From Roseiarcus sp963794155 (GTDB taxonomy: Bacteria; Pseudomonadota; Alphaproteobacteria; Rhizobiales; Beijerinckiaceae): 64,000 nucleotides of DNA. Location of the stretch: contig CAWCCX010000017.1 in assembly GCA_963794155.1 (NCBI GenBank), positions 62,001-126,000 of the forward strand, given 5' to 3'. Shown in pieces: positions 53,039 through 60,825 of this stretch. Each line of letters begins with the position of its first letter. Position 1 is the first letter of the stretch. Position numbers and translations under genes: made by a program. The notes under the pieces are model-generated. The model worked only from the letters and a program-made list of their open reading frames with translations. It had not been told where the DNA came from and ran no database searches.

Positions 53039-53302
53039 CGCAGTCTAGGGAGACCGCACTCGAGCCGAAAGTGCAAGAGCCTGGCGATCGCGCCGACCCG
53101 CTGTCTCCTTTCGCTCGACGGTCGAGGCCCGGCTCGCGCTCAACCCGGCTTTCACTGTCTCCCGCACTCGCGCCTTATGGACGGCGACGAGCGACGATCC
53201 GGCGCCTCGGACCCAGCTTGAGCCCATTCTTGAAGGCTCGCGCAAAGCCGGCGTACCCGAGGCGTGAGCGGCATCCCGCGGATTTCGCCGGTGGTGAACG
53301 TC

Positions 53303-54727
53303 CTATCGGGCCTCGTCGCTCGCCGGCTCGGCGTGGCCAACCACCCGGCGCGCTTCCGGAAATGCTCGGCGCACCGAGCGCTCGAGCGAATCGACGGCGT
53401 CGTGCACGCTCTCGACCGGCGTCGCCGGATCGACGCGACAGTGGAAAAGGACAATCACTCCGTCTGGGGTCTCGCGCACGCGCACATTGTGGATGTCGCG
53501 CAGGCGCCCCTGCGCCGCCGCCGTTGCGGCGAGCGAAGCCTCGATGCGGCGCGCGAGATCCGGCTCGGCGAGTTGACCGCGCGCTTCCGGCTCGGCCGGC
53601 TCGATATGGGTCTCGACCTCGACCCCGTCGCCGATTTCCTCAGCGACGGCGTCCTCGAGCGCTGAGGCGAGCGTGTGGGCGTCTCCGAGCGACATCGCGC
53701 GGTCGACTTCGAGATCAAGCGCGACCGACTTGCGTCCTTCGATCTCCTGGATGGTGACGTGGTGGACCGGCAGGCCTCTTCGCGCCGCAATCACAAGCAC
53801 GCGCTCGAGGATCGTCTCGTCGTCGAGCTTGAGCGGGTTGGCGGTGATGGTGAGTTCCGCCTCGGGCCAACGCCGGGCGATCAGCGCCAGCAACTCGGCC
53901 TTGATCGCCGCGACCCGTTCGAGCGGCAGGGTGCGGGAGACCGAAACGATGACCTCCCCGACGATCATCGGGCCGGTGGGGCGCAGCCGGATCGCTTCGA
54001 TTCCCGCGACCCCGTCGGCATTGATGACGAGGGAGCGGACCGCTTCCGTCAGCCCCTCGGGCGCCCGGTCGACCAGCGCGTCGATTGTCGACCGGCCGAG
54101 GCGATAACCCGCCGCGGCGATGAAACCGGCGACGCCGATCGCGGCCAGCGCGTCGGCATGAGCATAGCCCGCCCGCGTTGCGGCGAGACCGGCCAACACC
54201 AGAACCGACGAAATAAGATCGCTCGAATAATGCAGCGCGTCGGCGAAGAGGGCGTGGCTCGAGGTCAACCGAGCCACATGGGTCAGCGTCCGCCAGCGCG
54301 CGGCGTCGACGGCGATCGAAAACAGGATTGCGCCGATGGCGAAGGCGTTGGCGTCGACCGCCGCGTCGCCGCCTCGGATGCGGCCGATCGCCTGGATCGC
54401 GACGACGATCGCGAGGGCGGCAAGAAAGCCGGTCTCGGCCAGCGCCGCCACCGCTTCGAATTTCGCATGGCCGAAAGGGTGATCGGCGTCGGCGGGCTTG
54501 TCGGCTTCGCGGACAGCGAACAGGGTCAGCGCGCTCGCCCCGATGTCGAGCGTGTTATGCGCCCCTTCCGAGATCAGCGCGAGCGAGCCGGAAGCAAAGC
54601 CGACCGCGAGCTTGACGACCGCCAGGATCGTGCTCGCCCCGACCGAGGCCGCCGCGGCGCGCTGCTTGAGCGCCGAATGCGCCTTGGCCGGATCGCGCGG
54701 CTTCGGCGCCAAAGCGCGAGGTCCCAT
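53303..54727 (-). CDS. Cation diffusion facilitator (CDF) family transporter
   Basis: 474 aa. An N-terminal six-helix CDF domain is followed by an extended cytoplasmic region. Helix 2 carries the metal-site pattern SLALISEGAHNTLDIGASAL (His and Asp), helix 5 has HALFADALHYSSDLISS (H and D residues of site A), and DHPFGHAKFE follows the second helix. The cytoplasmic part holds two ferredoxin-like domains (REVHH-like segments GLPVHHVTIQEIEGRKSVAL and DIHNVRVRETPDGVIVLFHC), unusual in length. Exports Zn, Fe or Mn. ATG 54727 is chosen; the frame to 54805 lacks support. Confidence 0.88.
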   Translation of the reverse strand: MGPRALAPKPRDPAKAHSALKQRAAAASVGASTILAVVKLAVGFASGSLALISEGAHNTLDIGASALTLFAVREADKPADADHPFGHAKFEAVAALAETGFLAALAIVVAIQAIGRIRGGDAAVDANAFAIGAILFSIAVDAARWRTLTHVARLTSSHALFADALHYSSDLISSVLVLAGLAATRAGYAHADALAAIGVAGFIAAAGYRLGRSTIDALVDRAPEGLTEAVRSLVINADGVAGIEAIRLRPTGPMIVGEVIVSVSRTLPLERVAAIKAELLALIARRWPEAELTITANPLKLDDETILERVLVIAARRGLPVHHVTIQEIEGRKSVALDLEVDRAMSLGDAHTLASALEDAVAEEIGDGVEVETHIEPAEPEARGQLAEPDLARRIEASLAATAAAQGRLRDIHNVRVRETPDGVIVLFHCRVDPATPVESVHDAVDSLERSVRRAFPEARRVVGHAEPASDEAR

Positions 54728-54822
54728 GTCTTCAGGGCTTCCCCTTGAGATCGGAGGCGTTATGCTCCGAAGCCGGCGACGAAGCAAACCCCGAAGACGA
54801 AGCAATCAAGAAGAGGAATCCC

Positions 54823-55260
54823 ATGGAATATCTGCACACGATGATCCGCGTGACCGACCTCAAGGCGACGATCGCCTTTTTCGAACTCATGGGATTTGTC
54901 GAGACCCGGCGGATCGAAAACGAGAAGGGCCGCTACACCCTGGTCTTTCTTGCCGCCGACGACGACGTCGAATCTGCGAAGGCGAGCCGGAAGCCGACCG
55001 TGGAGCTCACCCATAACTGGGACCCGGAGGCCTATGCCGGTGGCCGCAATTTCGGCCACCTCGCCTATGCGGTCGATGACATCTATGCGACCTGCGCCAA
55101 GCTCAAGGCGGCGGGCGTGACCATCAACCGGCCGCCGCGCGACGGTCATATGGCGTTCATCCGCACGCCGGACAACATCTCGATCGAGCTCATCCAGAAG
55201 GGCGAGTCGAAGCCGCCGGCCGAGCCCTGGGCGTCGATGGCGAACACCGGCGTGTGGTGA
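54823..55260 (+). CDS. gloA: Lactoylglutathione lyase (glyoxalase I)
   Basis: 145 aa metal enzyme converting methylglyoxal-glutathione hemithioacetal to S-lactoylglutathione, cytoplasmic. Vicinal-oxygen-chelate repeats start EYLHTMIRVTDLKATIAFFE and NFGHLAYAVDDIYATCAKLK. The metal ligands are His in HTMIR, Glu in VELTHNWDPE, His in GHLAYAV and Glu in ISIELIQKG. GAGG is 6 bases before the ATG at 54823. The frame from 54745 is a run-on. Confidence 0.92.
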   Translation: MEYLHTMIRVTDLKATIAFFELMGFVETRRIENEKGRYTLVFLAADDDVESAKASRKPTVELTHNWDPEAYAGGRNFGHLAYAVDDIYATCAKLKAAGVTINRPPRDGHMAFIRTPDNISIELIQKGESKPPAEPWASMANTGVW

Positions 55261-55273
55261 AATCCGCCGCCCC

Positions 55274-56119
55274 TCAAGCGAGCAAGAAATCGCGCACGAT
55301 GCCGACCTGATCCTCCGCGACCAGCGCCGGCGCGTGGCCTATTCCAGGAAATTCGATCAGCGTGGCCTTCGGACCGCGCCGGGTCATCTCTTCAGCCGCT
55401 TCGTGAGTCAGGAGATCGGAAACAGCGCCGCGCAAAACCAGCGTCGGACATTGGATCGCCTCCCACATCGGCCACATGTCAGCGTCCTGGAGCGGTCCAG
55501 CCTTGAACGCGTCGGCGATCCGCGGATCGTAGGCAAATCCCCATCCTCCCTCTGGCTTTTGGCGCGCGGTGTCTTTCGCCATCTTCCGCCATTGCTGGTC
55601 CGTCAGCGGGCCGAAGGGCGCCGCGAGCTTGCGAATCGCCGCCTCGAACGCCTCCAACGACGGAAAGGTCGGGTCGAGCCCGACGTAGGCCGCGATCCTC
55701 TCCAGGCCTTCCTTCGACAGAAAGGGGCCGATGTCGTTGAGAACGAGCTTACGGATTGGGTTTCCCGGCTGCGCTGCGACGATCATGCCAATGATGCCGC
55801 CCATCGACGTTCCGAGCCAATCGACGCTATCGACGTCGAGTCTCGCAATCAGCGCCGCGCAGTCCTGGACATAGAGCGGGTAGGCGTATTCGGCCGGAAT
55901 CTTGAGCCACTCGCTGCGCCCGCGTCCGGGCATGTCCGGGCAGATCACGCGATAGCGCGCCGACAGCGTCTCGGCGATCACGTCAAAATCCTTGCCGTTA
56001 CGGGTGAGGCCGTGAACGCACATCAGCGTTGGCGCGCCAGGCGGGCCCGGCCATTCGCTGTAAACAACACGGTGAAAGCCTGATGGGCCAAGGCAATGCA
56101 AATTGCGTTCGATCATCAA
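55274..56119 (-). CDS. Alpha/beta hydrolase
   Basis: 281 aa cytoplasmic alpha/beta-fold hydrolase. The oxyanion segment is MCVHGLTRNGKDFDVIA, the nucleophile elbow GTSMGGIIG, acid in LRGAVSDLLTHE, and His in PGIGHAPALVAEDQ. Catalytic triad complete. Substrate unknown; close relatives are esterases or C-C hydrolases. Confidence 0.85.
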   Translation of the reverse strand: MMIERNLHCLGPSGFHRVVYSEWPGPPGAPTLMCVHGLTRNGKDFDVIAETLSARYRVICPDMPGRGRSEWLKIPAEYAYPLYVQDCAALIARLDVDSVDWLGTSMGGIIGMIVAAQPGNPIRKLVLNDIGPFLSKEGLERIAAYVGLDPTFPSLEAFEAAIRKLAAPFGPLTDQQWRKMAKDTARQKPEGGWGFAYDPRIADAFKAGPLQDADMWPMWEAIQCPTLVLRGAVSDLLTHEAAEEMTRRGPKATLIEFPGIGHAPALVAEDQVGIVRDFLLA

Positions 56120-56250
56120 TCATCCGGCTCCGAGCGGAAGAGGCCGGACCTTGGGTGTTTCGTCGTCCGGGCCGGGCGACATTGGCGCGCGCGACCCCCT
56201 TGAGCAAGTCTGGATCGAGTGCTGGACAGCCGAGCGCCCCCGCGAGACAA

Positions 56251-57567
56251 ATGGCCATGAGCCTCGTCGATGACGCCGGGCCGAAAGCCGAGCCGCCGCC
56301 GGCGCCGCTCGCCGAGCGGCTGCGGCCGACGACGCTCGCGGAGATTTCGGGCCAGGAGCATCTGACTGGGCCGGATGGGGCGCTGACCCGTCTGCTTGCC
56401 GCGCCGTCGCTTGGCTCGATGATCTTCTGGGGGCCGCCGGGGAGCGGCAAGACGACCGTCGCGCGGCTGATCGGCGCCTCGCGCAACGACGCGTTCGTCC
56501 AGGTCTCGGCGATCCATTCGGGAGTGGCCGAGCTTAAGAAGATTTTCGAGGCCGCGCGAGCCCGGCGGTCTCAGGGTCTCGGCACGCTGTTGTTCGTCGA
56601 CGAAATCCACCGCTTCAATCGCGCGCAGCAGGATTCCTTCCTGCCGGTGATGGAGGACGGCTCGATCACGCTCATTGGCGCGACGACCGAGAATCCGTCG
56701 TTCGAGCTCAACGCATCGCTGCTCTCACGCGCGCGTGTGCTCGTTTTTCGCCCGCTCACGCCGGAAGCGCTCGAGGCGCTGCTTCGACGCGCAGAGCGCC
56801 TCCTGGCAAAGCCGCTGCCGCTCGACCCTGAAGCGCGCGAGGCGCTCATCGGCATGGCCGACGGCGACGGCCGCGCGGCGCTGACGCTTGCCGAGGAAGT
56901 GTGGCGCGCCGCCCGCCCGGGCGAGATGCTGGACAAGGCGCGGCTCACCGAGGTCGTGCAGCGGCGCGCCCCGATCTACGACAAGGCGCAGGACGGACAT
57001 TACAACCTGATCTCGGCCCTGCATAAGTGCGTGCGCGGCTCCGATCCCGACGCGGCGCTCTACTATCTCGCGCGGATGTTCGACGCCGGCGAGGACCCTC
57101 TGTTCATCGCCCGGCGGGTCGTGCGCATGGCCTCCGAGGACATCGGGCTTGCCGACCCGCAGGCGCTCGTCGTCGCCAATGCGGCAAAGGATGCTTACGA
57201 CTTTCTCGGCTCTCCGGAGGGGGAACTGGCGATCGCGGAAGCGGTGGTCTATGTCGCGACCGCGCCGAAATCGAACGCCGTCTACAAGGCGTTCGGGGCC
57301 GCGCAGGAATTGGCCAAGGCGCACGGCTCGCCAGCGCCGCCGAAGACGATCCTCAATGCCCCGACGCGGCTCATGAAGCGCGAGGGCTACGGCGCTGAAT
57401 ATCAATACGACCATGACGCCCCCGATGCTTTCAGCGGGCAGAACTACTGGCCCGAGTCAGTCGGCCGACACACGCTCTACGAGCCGGTCGAGCGCGGCTT
57501 TGAGCGCGAGATCAGGAAGCGGCTCGAATACTGGGCGCGGCTGCGGAAGGAGCGGGGCGAGGGGTAA
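56251..57567 (+). CDS. rarA: Replication-associated recombination protein A (AAA+ ATPase)
   Basis: 438 aa RarA/MgsA family clamp-loader-like ATPase acting at stalled replication forks. The N-terminal RPTTLAEISGQEHLTGPDG precedes Walker A GPPGSGKTT, Walker B LLFVDEIHRFNRAQQDSFLP, sensor 1 GATTENPSFELN and the arginine-finger segment SLLSRARVLVFRPL. The C-terminal tetramerisation domain contains GSDPDAALYYLARMFDAGED. The frame is open from 56029, opposite the hydrolase, but homologues begin at MAMSLVDDAG or the ATG 6 bases later. Confidence 0.93.
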   Translation: MAMSLVDDAGPKAEPPPAPLAERLRPTTLAEISGQEHLTGPDGALTRLLAAPSLGSMIFWGPPGSGKTTVARLIGASRNDAFVQVSAIHSGVAELKKIFEAARARRSQGLGTLLFVDEIHRFNRAQQDSFLPVMEDGSITLIGATTENPSFELNASLLSRARVLVFRPLTPEALEALLRRAERLLAKPLPLDPEAREALIGMADGDGRAALTLAEEVWRAARPGEMLDKARLTEVVQRRAPIYDKAQDGHYNLISALHKCVRGSDPDAALYYLARMFDAGEDPLFIARRVVRMASEDIGLADPQALVVANAAKDAYDFLGSPEGELAIAEAVVYVATAPKSNAVYKAFGAAQELAKAHGSPAPPKTILNAPTRLMKREGYGAEYQYDHDAPDAFSGQNYWPESVGRHTLYEPVERGFEREIRKRLEYWARLRKERGEG

Positions 57568-57628
57568 GGCGAGGCCCTCATCCGTCCGGCGGACGAGAAC
57601 ACTGGAAAGGAAAACAACTTGCGAGTTG

Positions 57629-57644
57629 TGTGACCTTCGTCACA
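57629..57644 (+). promoter_or_regulatory. CRP/FNR-family operator-like palindrome
   Basis: TGTGACCTTCGTCACA is a perfect TGTGA-N6-TCACA palindrome, the consensus of CRP-type regulators, 109 bases before the start of the protease gene. A second inverted repeat ATTGT-N7-ACAAT lies at 57716-57732, close to the ribosome-binding site. Confidence 0.5.
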
Positions 57645-57752
57645 GACTCGTTTCGAGCTGCCCTCTAACTGACTGTTTCTCCGTATTGTATTGGTGATCC
57701 GATCGGCCGGACAACATTGTTCATAGGACAATGAAGCGGGAGGCGCGCGACC

Positions 57753-59180
57753 ATGGCGACTGCTACGAAAGCCGGACATGAAATCTCCGAACTGGCGGCT
57801 AGCGCCGTGGACAGGGTCCAAGCCCGCAAAAAGCGCATGATCGCCAGGGCGGGTTTCCAGGACGGTTCACGACCGGACGCGGAGCCCCACCGCCGGCGCG
57901 GCCTCGCCCGCCTGAAGGCCGCAACGGGCGGCGGCCCCACCAAGGTGCTGCGAATCGGCATCACGAATGCGCTCAGCTACAACGACTACTCGGCCGCGCT
58001 CGCAATCGGCACGAAAGGCGCGGTGGCCAACGTCATTCTTGATACCGGGAGCAGCACGCTGGCGGTCGAACCCGCCGTTTACAGCGGCGCGGGCGACCAG
58101 GACCTCAAGCCCACCACGCTGACTCAGCTGGTCCTGTACGGGACGGGCGGCTGGGGCGGACCGGTTGTCAACACCACGGTCACCCTCGGCGCGGGCGCCG
58201 GGCAGGTCGGCCTGCCCACCTGCCCAGTCGCGATCACTTCAGTGCAGCAGAAGGGAAATTTTCAGGGCGTGACCGGCATCATGGGGCTTGCCTACAACGG
58301 CTTGAACACCGCTTACGACTTCAAGAGCTACCTTGCCCAGGAGAGCAAGACCGCGACCTATCCGTGGCCCTTCGGCAAGGTCTGGACGGCCTTCTATAAG
58401 GGCTTCAGTGCGTTGCTCCAACGGACCCAGGCCCCCCAACTCTCCTTGAAGCCCTACTTCGACCAGTTGGAAGAGGCCGGCGTGGTGGCCAACAAGTTCG
58501 CCTTTTACACCCTGCGGTCCTGGAGCAGCCTGCGCAGTGGGACAACCGCGGCCGCCATCGCCAACGATCCGCTCAACAAGGGCTACTTCATCCTGGGCGG
58601 GGGCGAGGAGCAAAACGACCTCTATACGGGCGCATTCTCCGCCGTGACGGTGCTGCACGACGTCTACTACAACACCAATCTGAAGTCGGTGCGAGTGGAT
58701 GGGTGCGCCGCTCACCCGGCTGCCGCGCTGCAGCAGCAATATTACCAGGACATGATCTCCAACTCGATCGTGGACAGCGGCACCAGCGACCTGACGCTGG
58801 CGCAGGACGTCTATCAGGCGATCCTGCAGGGCCTGCAGCAAAAGAATCCCGCTTTCGCCCAGGCCATCAAAGCGGGCGCCAACGTGGGCCAGGGCGGCGT
58901 CCCGGCCTCTTCGCTGAATCTGGCGCAGTGGCCTAACATCTACTTCACGCTCGAAGGCGAGAACGGCCAAGATGTCGAGCTCGCCTGCACGCCGCAGACT
59001 TACTGGCAAACCGATTTCCCCGCGGCTGGCCGCGCGGTCCTTCAGATCAGCGGTCCGCTCGACGCAGCGAACCAGTCGATCCTCGGCCTGCCGTTGCTGA
59101 ATAACTACTACGCGGTCTTTGACCGCACCCAGGACGTGAACGGCGTCATCAAATTTGCAAAGATCAAACCCCCCGCCTAA
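57753..59180 (+). CDS. Pepsin-family (A1) aspartic protease, bacterial
   Basis: 475 aa. Both catalytic motifs of a bilobed pepsin are present: ILDTGSSTLAVEP with Asp97 and IVDSGTSDLTLA with Asp341. The flap motif LYGTGGWGGPVV gives Tyr129, equivalent to pepsin Tyr75. The C-terminal ILGLPLLNNYYAVFDR matches the conserved pepsin end. Only three Cys. The N-terminus (MATATKAGHEISELAASAVD) is basic and helical with no signal peptide, so it may be cytoplasmic like the few characterised bacterial pepsin homologues, or exported otherwise. Residues 1-60 could act as a propeptide. GGGAGG 9 bases before the ATG and a CRP-like site upstream support real expression. Such enzymes are rare in bacteria. Confidence 0.85.
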   Translation: MATATKAGHEISELAASAVDRVQARKKRMIARAGFQDGSRPDAEPHRRRGLARLKAATGGGPTKVLRIGITNALSYNDYSAALAIGTKGAVANVILDTGSSTLAVEPAVYSGAGDQDLKPTTLTQLVLYGTGGWGGPVVNTTVTLGAGAGQVGLPTCPVAITSVQQKGNFQGVTGIMGLAYNGLNTAYDFKSYLAQESKTATYPWPFGKVWTAFYKGFSALLQRTQAPQLSLKPYFDQLEEAGVVANKFAFYTLRSWSSLRSGTTAAAIANDPLNKGYFILGGGEEQNDLYTGAFSAVTVLHDVYYNTNLKSVRVDGCAAHPAAALQQQYYQDMISNSIVDSGTSDLTLAQDVYQAILQGLQQKNPAFAQAIKAGANVGQGGVPASSLNLAQWPNIYFTLEGENGQDVELACTPQTYWQTDFPAAGRAVLQISGPLDAANQSILGLPLLNNYYAVFDRTQDVNGVIKFAKIKPPA

Positions 59181-59269
59181 GGCTGTGCCGGGCTGAGTTC
59201 CATGGCCTCGCCGACGATGCACGTGTCCGTACCAAAAGGTCAGCCGCCACGAACGTGCAAAGTAGGGCG

Positions 59270-59773
59270 CTAGTGTGCACTCTTGAACTTCGCCTTCAGC
59301 GCCTTCACCACATTGGCCGGCGCGAAGGGCGAGGCGTCGCCGCCCATCGAGGCGATCTGGCGCACCAGCGTCGCGGTGATCGGCCTGACCGGCGAGGAGG
59401 CGGGCAGGAAGACGGTGCGGATTTCCGGCGCCATCGCGCCGTTCATGCCGGCCATCTGCATCTCGTAATCGAAATCGGTCGAATCCCGCAGGCCGCGCAC
59501 GATCAGCGTCGCTCCCGCCTTGCGCGCCGCCTCGACCGCAAGTCCGGTGAATTCGACCACCTCGAGCTTGCAGTGCGCCCTCTTCATGATCGGGGCCGCC
59601 GCCTCGCGGATGAGCTTTAAGCGCTCCTCGACCGTGAACAGCCCAGCCTTGTTCGGATTGGAGCCGACGCCGACGACCAGCCGGTCGCAGAGCGCCGCCG
59701 CATGCTCGATCACGTCGAGATGACCGTTGGTCATCGGATCGAAGGAGCCGGAAAAGAAGCCGACGCGGGTCAT
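59270..59773 (-). CDS. coaD: Pantetheine-phosphate adenylyltransferase
   Basis: 167 aa enzyme of coenzyme A synthesis (4'-phosphopantetheine + ATP to dephospho-CoA). The nucleotidyltransferase motif is FSGSFDPMTNGHLDVIEHAA (TxGH), with RGLRDSTDFDYEMQMAGMN and the ISSS-like RQIASMGGD at the end. ATG 59773 fits the family; the longer frame to 59857 has no support. In related genomes coaD often follows gyrA. Here three genes intervene. Confidence 0.94.
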   Translation of the reverse strand: MTRVGFFSGSFDPMTNGHLDVIEHAAALCDRLVVGVGSNPNKAGLFTVEERLKLIREAAAPIMKRAHCKLEVVEFTGLAVEAARKAGATLIVRGLRDSTDFDYEMQMAGMNGAMAPEIRTVFLPASSPVRPITATLVRQIASMGGDASPFAPANVVKALKAKFKSAH

Positions 59774-59914
59774 CGGCCCAAGGGTTAGCCCGCCCCGGGG
59801 GCGGCGACAAGCCGACTTGCGCGGCCTGCGCCGTGAGGGAGCCGCCGTTGAGTCCAACTGCGGTTCGGGCTAAAGGCGCGGCCAAACGCTTTCAAGACCG
59901 AAAGACCTTTGACC

Positions 59915-60211
59915 ATGCCGACCGCCAAGGCCAGCGTTCCGACCGCCAACGCCGCCAAATATCTCCAGCAGCTTTGCAAGCATTGGAGCCACAAACTCGA
60001 GGTCGAGCTTTCGGAGCGGAAAGGCGTGGTCCGATTTCCGGCCGTGGTCGTTCGGTTCGATGCCGGCGACGATGCGCTGCTGGTCACGATCGAAGGCGAA
60101 GCGAGCGAAGAGGTCGAGCGGATGAAAGGCGTGGTCGCCAGCCACCTCTACCGGTTCGCTTTCCGCGAAGCGCCGCTGAAATTCGGTTGGTCCGGGCCTG
60201 AGGGCGGCTGA
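59915..60211 (+). CDS. DUF2218-family protein
   Basis: 98 aa. The DUF2218 pattern is KYLQQLCKHWSHKLEVELSE, then VVRFDAGDDALLVTIEG and VASHLYRFAFREAPLKFGW. Relatives from siderophore or ferric-reductase neighbourhoods are sometimes annotated this way, but function is not established. ATG 59915 is preferred over TTG 59909. It runs into the OsmC gene 17 bases later. Confidence 0.78.
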   Translation: MPTAKASVPTANAAKYLQQLCKHWSHKLEVELSERKGVVRFPAVVVRFDAGDDALLVTIEGEASEEVERMKGVVASHLYRFAFREAPLKFGWSGPEGG

Positions 60212-60228
60212 AGAGGAGACGCAGAAAC

Positions 60229-60738
60229 GTGAACGCTGACGACATGCGCGCGGTCCAGGCGCCGCTGAAGGAACGCTACCGCGCCGACCCAAAGGCGGGG
60301 CTGGTGACGCTGAGAGCCAGGGGCGCGCTTGATTCCGCCGCGATCGCCTGCAAGGTCGAGACCGGACGGGCGCTTGCGGTCGCCGGGCTTCACCGCGCGA
60401 CCGGGGGAAGCGGCGCCGAGCTTTGCTCCGGCGACATGCTGCTCGAGGCGCTGGTCGCCTGCGCCGGGGTGACGCTGAAGGCGGTCGCGACCTCGATGGG
60501 GATCGCGCTGCGCTCGGGCGAGGTCACGGCGGAGGGCGATCTCGATTTTCGCGGGACGCTCGGCGTCGACAAGCAGGCGCCGGTCGGGTTCAAGGACATC
60601 CGCCTCAAGTTCGCGCTGGACACCGACGCGCCGCAGGAGCAGCTCGACACGCTCTTGAAGCTCACGGAGCGTTACTGCGTCGTGCTGCAGACGCTCAGAC
60701 ACTCGCCGAAGATGGAAGCGATGCTCGCGCGGGCGTAG
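60229..60738 (+). CDS. OsmC-family peroxidase-like protein
   Basis: 169 aa. It has the OsmC core GSGAELCSGDMLLEALVACA with the first Cys pair region, and the second conserved Cys in LLKLTERYCVVLQTLRHSP. Such proteins reduce organic hydroperoxides using thiol cofactors, in the cytoplasm. Start: GTG 60229 with GAGGAG 9 bases upstream; ATG 60244 is an alternative. Likely co-transcribed with the DUF2218 gene. Confidence 0.85.
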   Translation: MNADDMRAVQAPLKERYRADPKAGLVTLRARGALDSAAIACKVETGRALAVAGLHRATGGSGAELCSGDMLLEALVACAGVTLKAVATSMGIALRSGEVTAEGDLDFRGTLGVDKQAPVGFKDIRLKFALDTDAPQEQLDTLLKLTERYCVVLQTLRHSPKMEAMLARA

Positions 60739-60788
60739 GTCGCCGCCTGGAGGCTACCGCATTCACATGTTTATCGAACGGCGGACGC

Positions 60789-60817
60789 TTCCCTTCTCCC
60801 GCAAGGGGAGAAGGGAA
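60789..60817. terminator. Perfect hairpin between convergent genes
   Basis: A 12-bp perfect stem TTCCCTTCTCCC/GGGAGAAGGGAA with loop GCAAG, placed 50 bases after the OsmC stop and just before the convergent decarboxylase stop at 60826. This is a familiar rhizobial repeat hairpin and probably acts as a bidirectional terminator. Confidence 0.65.
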
Positions 60818-60825
60818 CGCGCAGT

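Noticed and set aside
58239..59885. A 548-codon minus-strand frame opposite the pepsin-like gene and overlapping coaD
   Set aside because: In the wrong frame for coaD and antisense to a gene with clear catalytic motifs.
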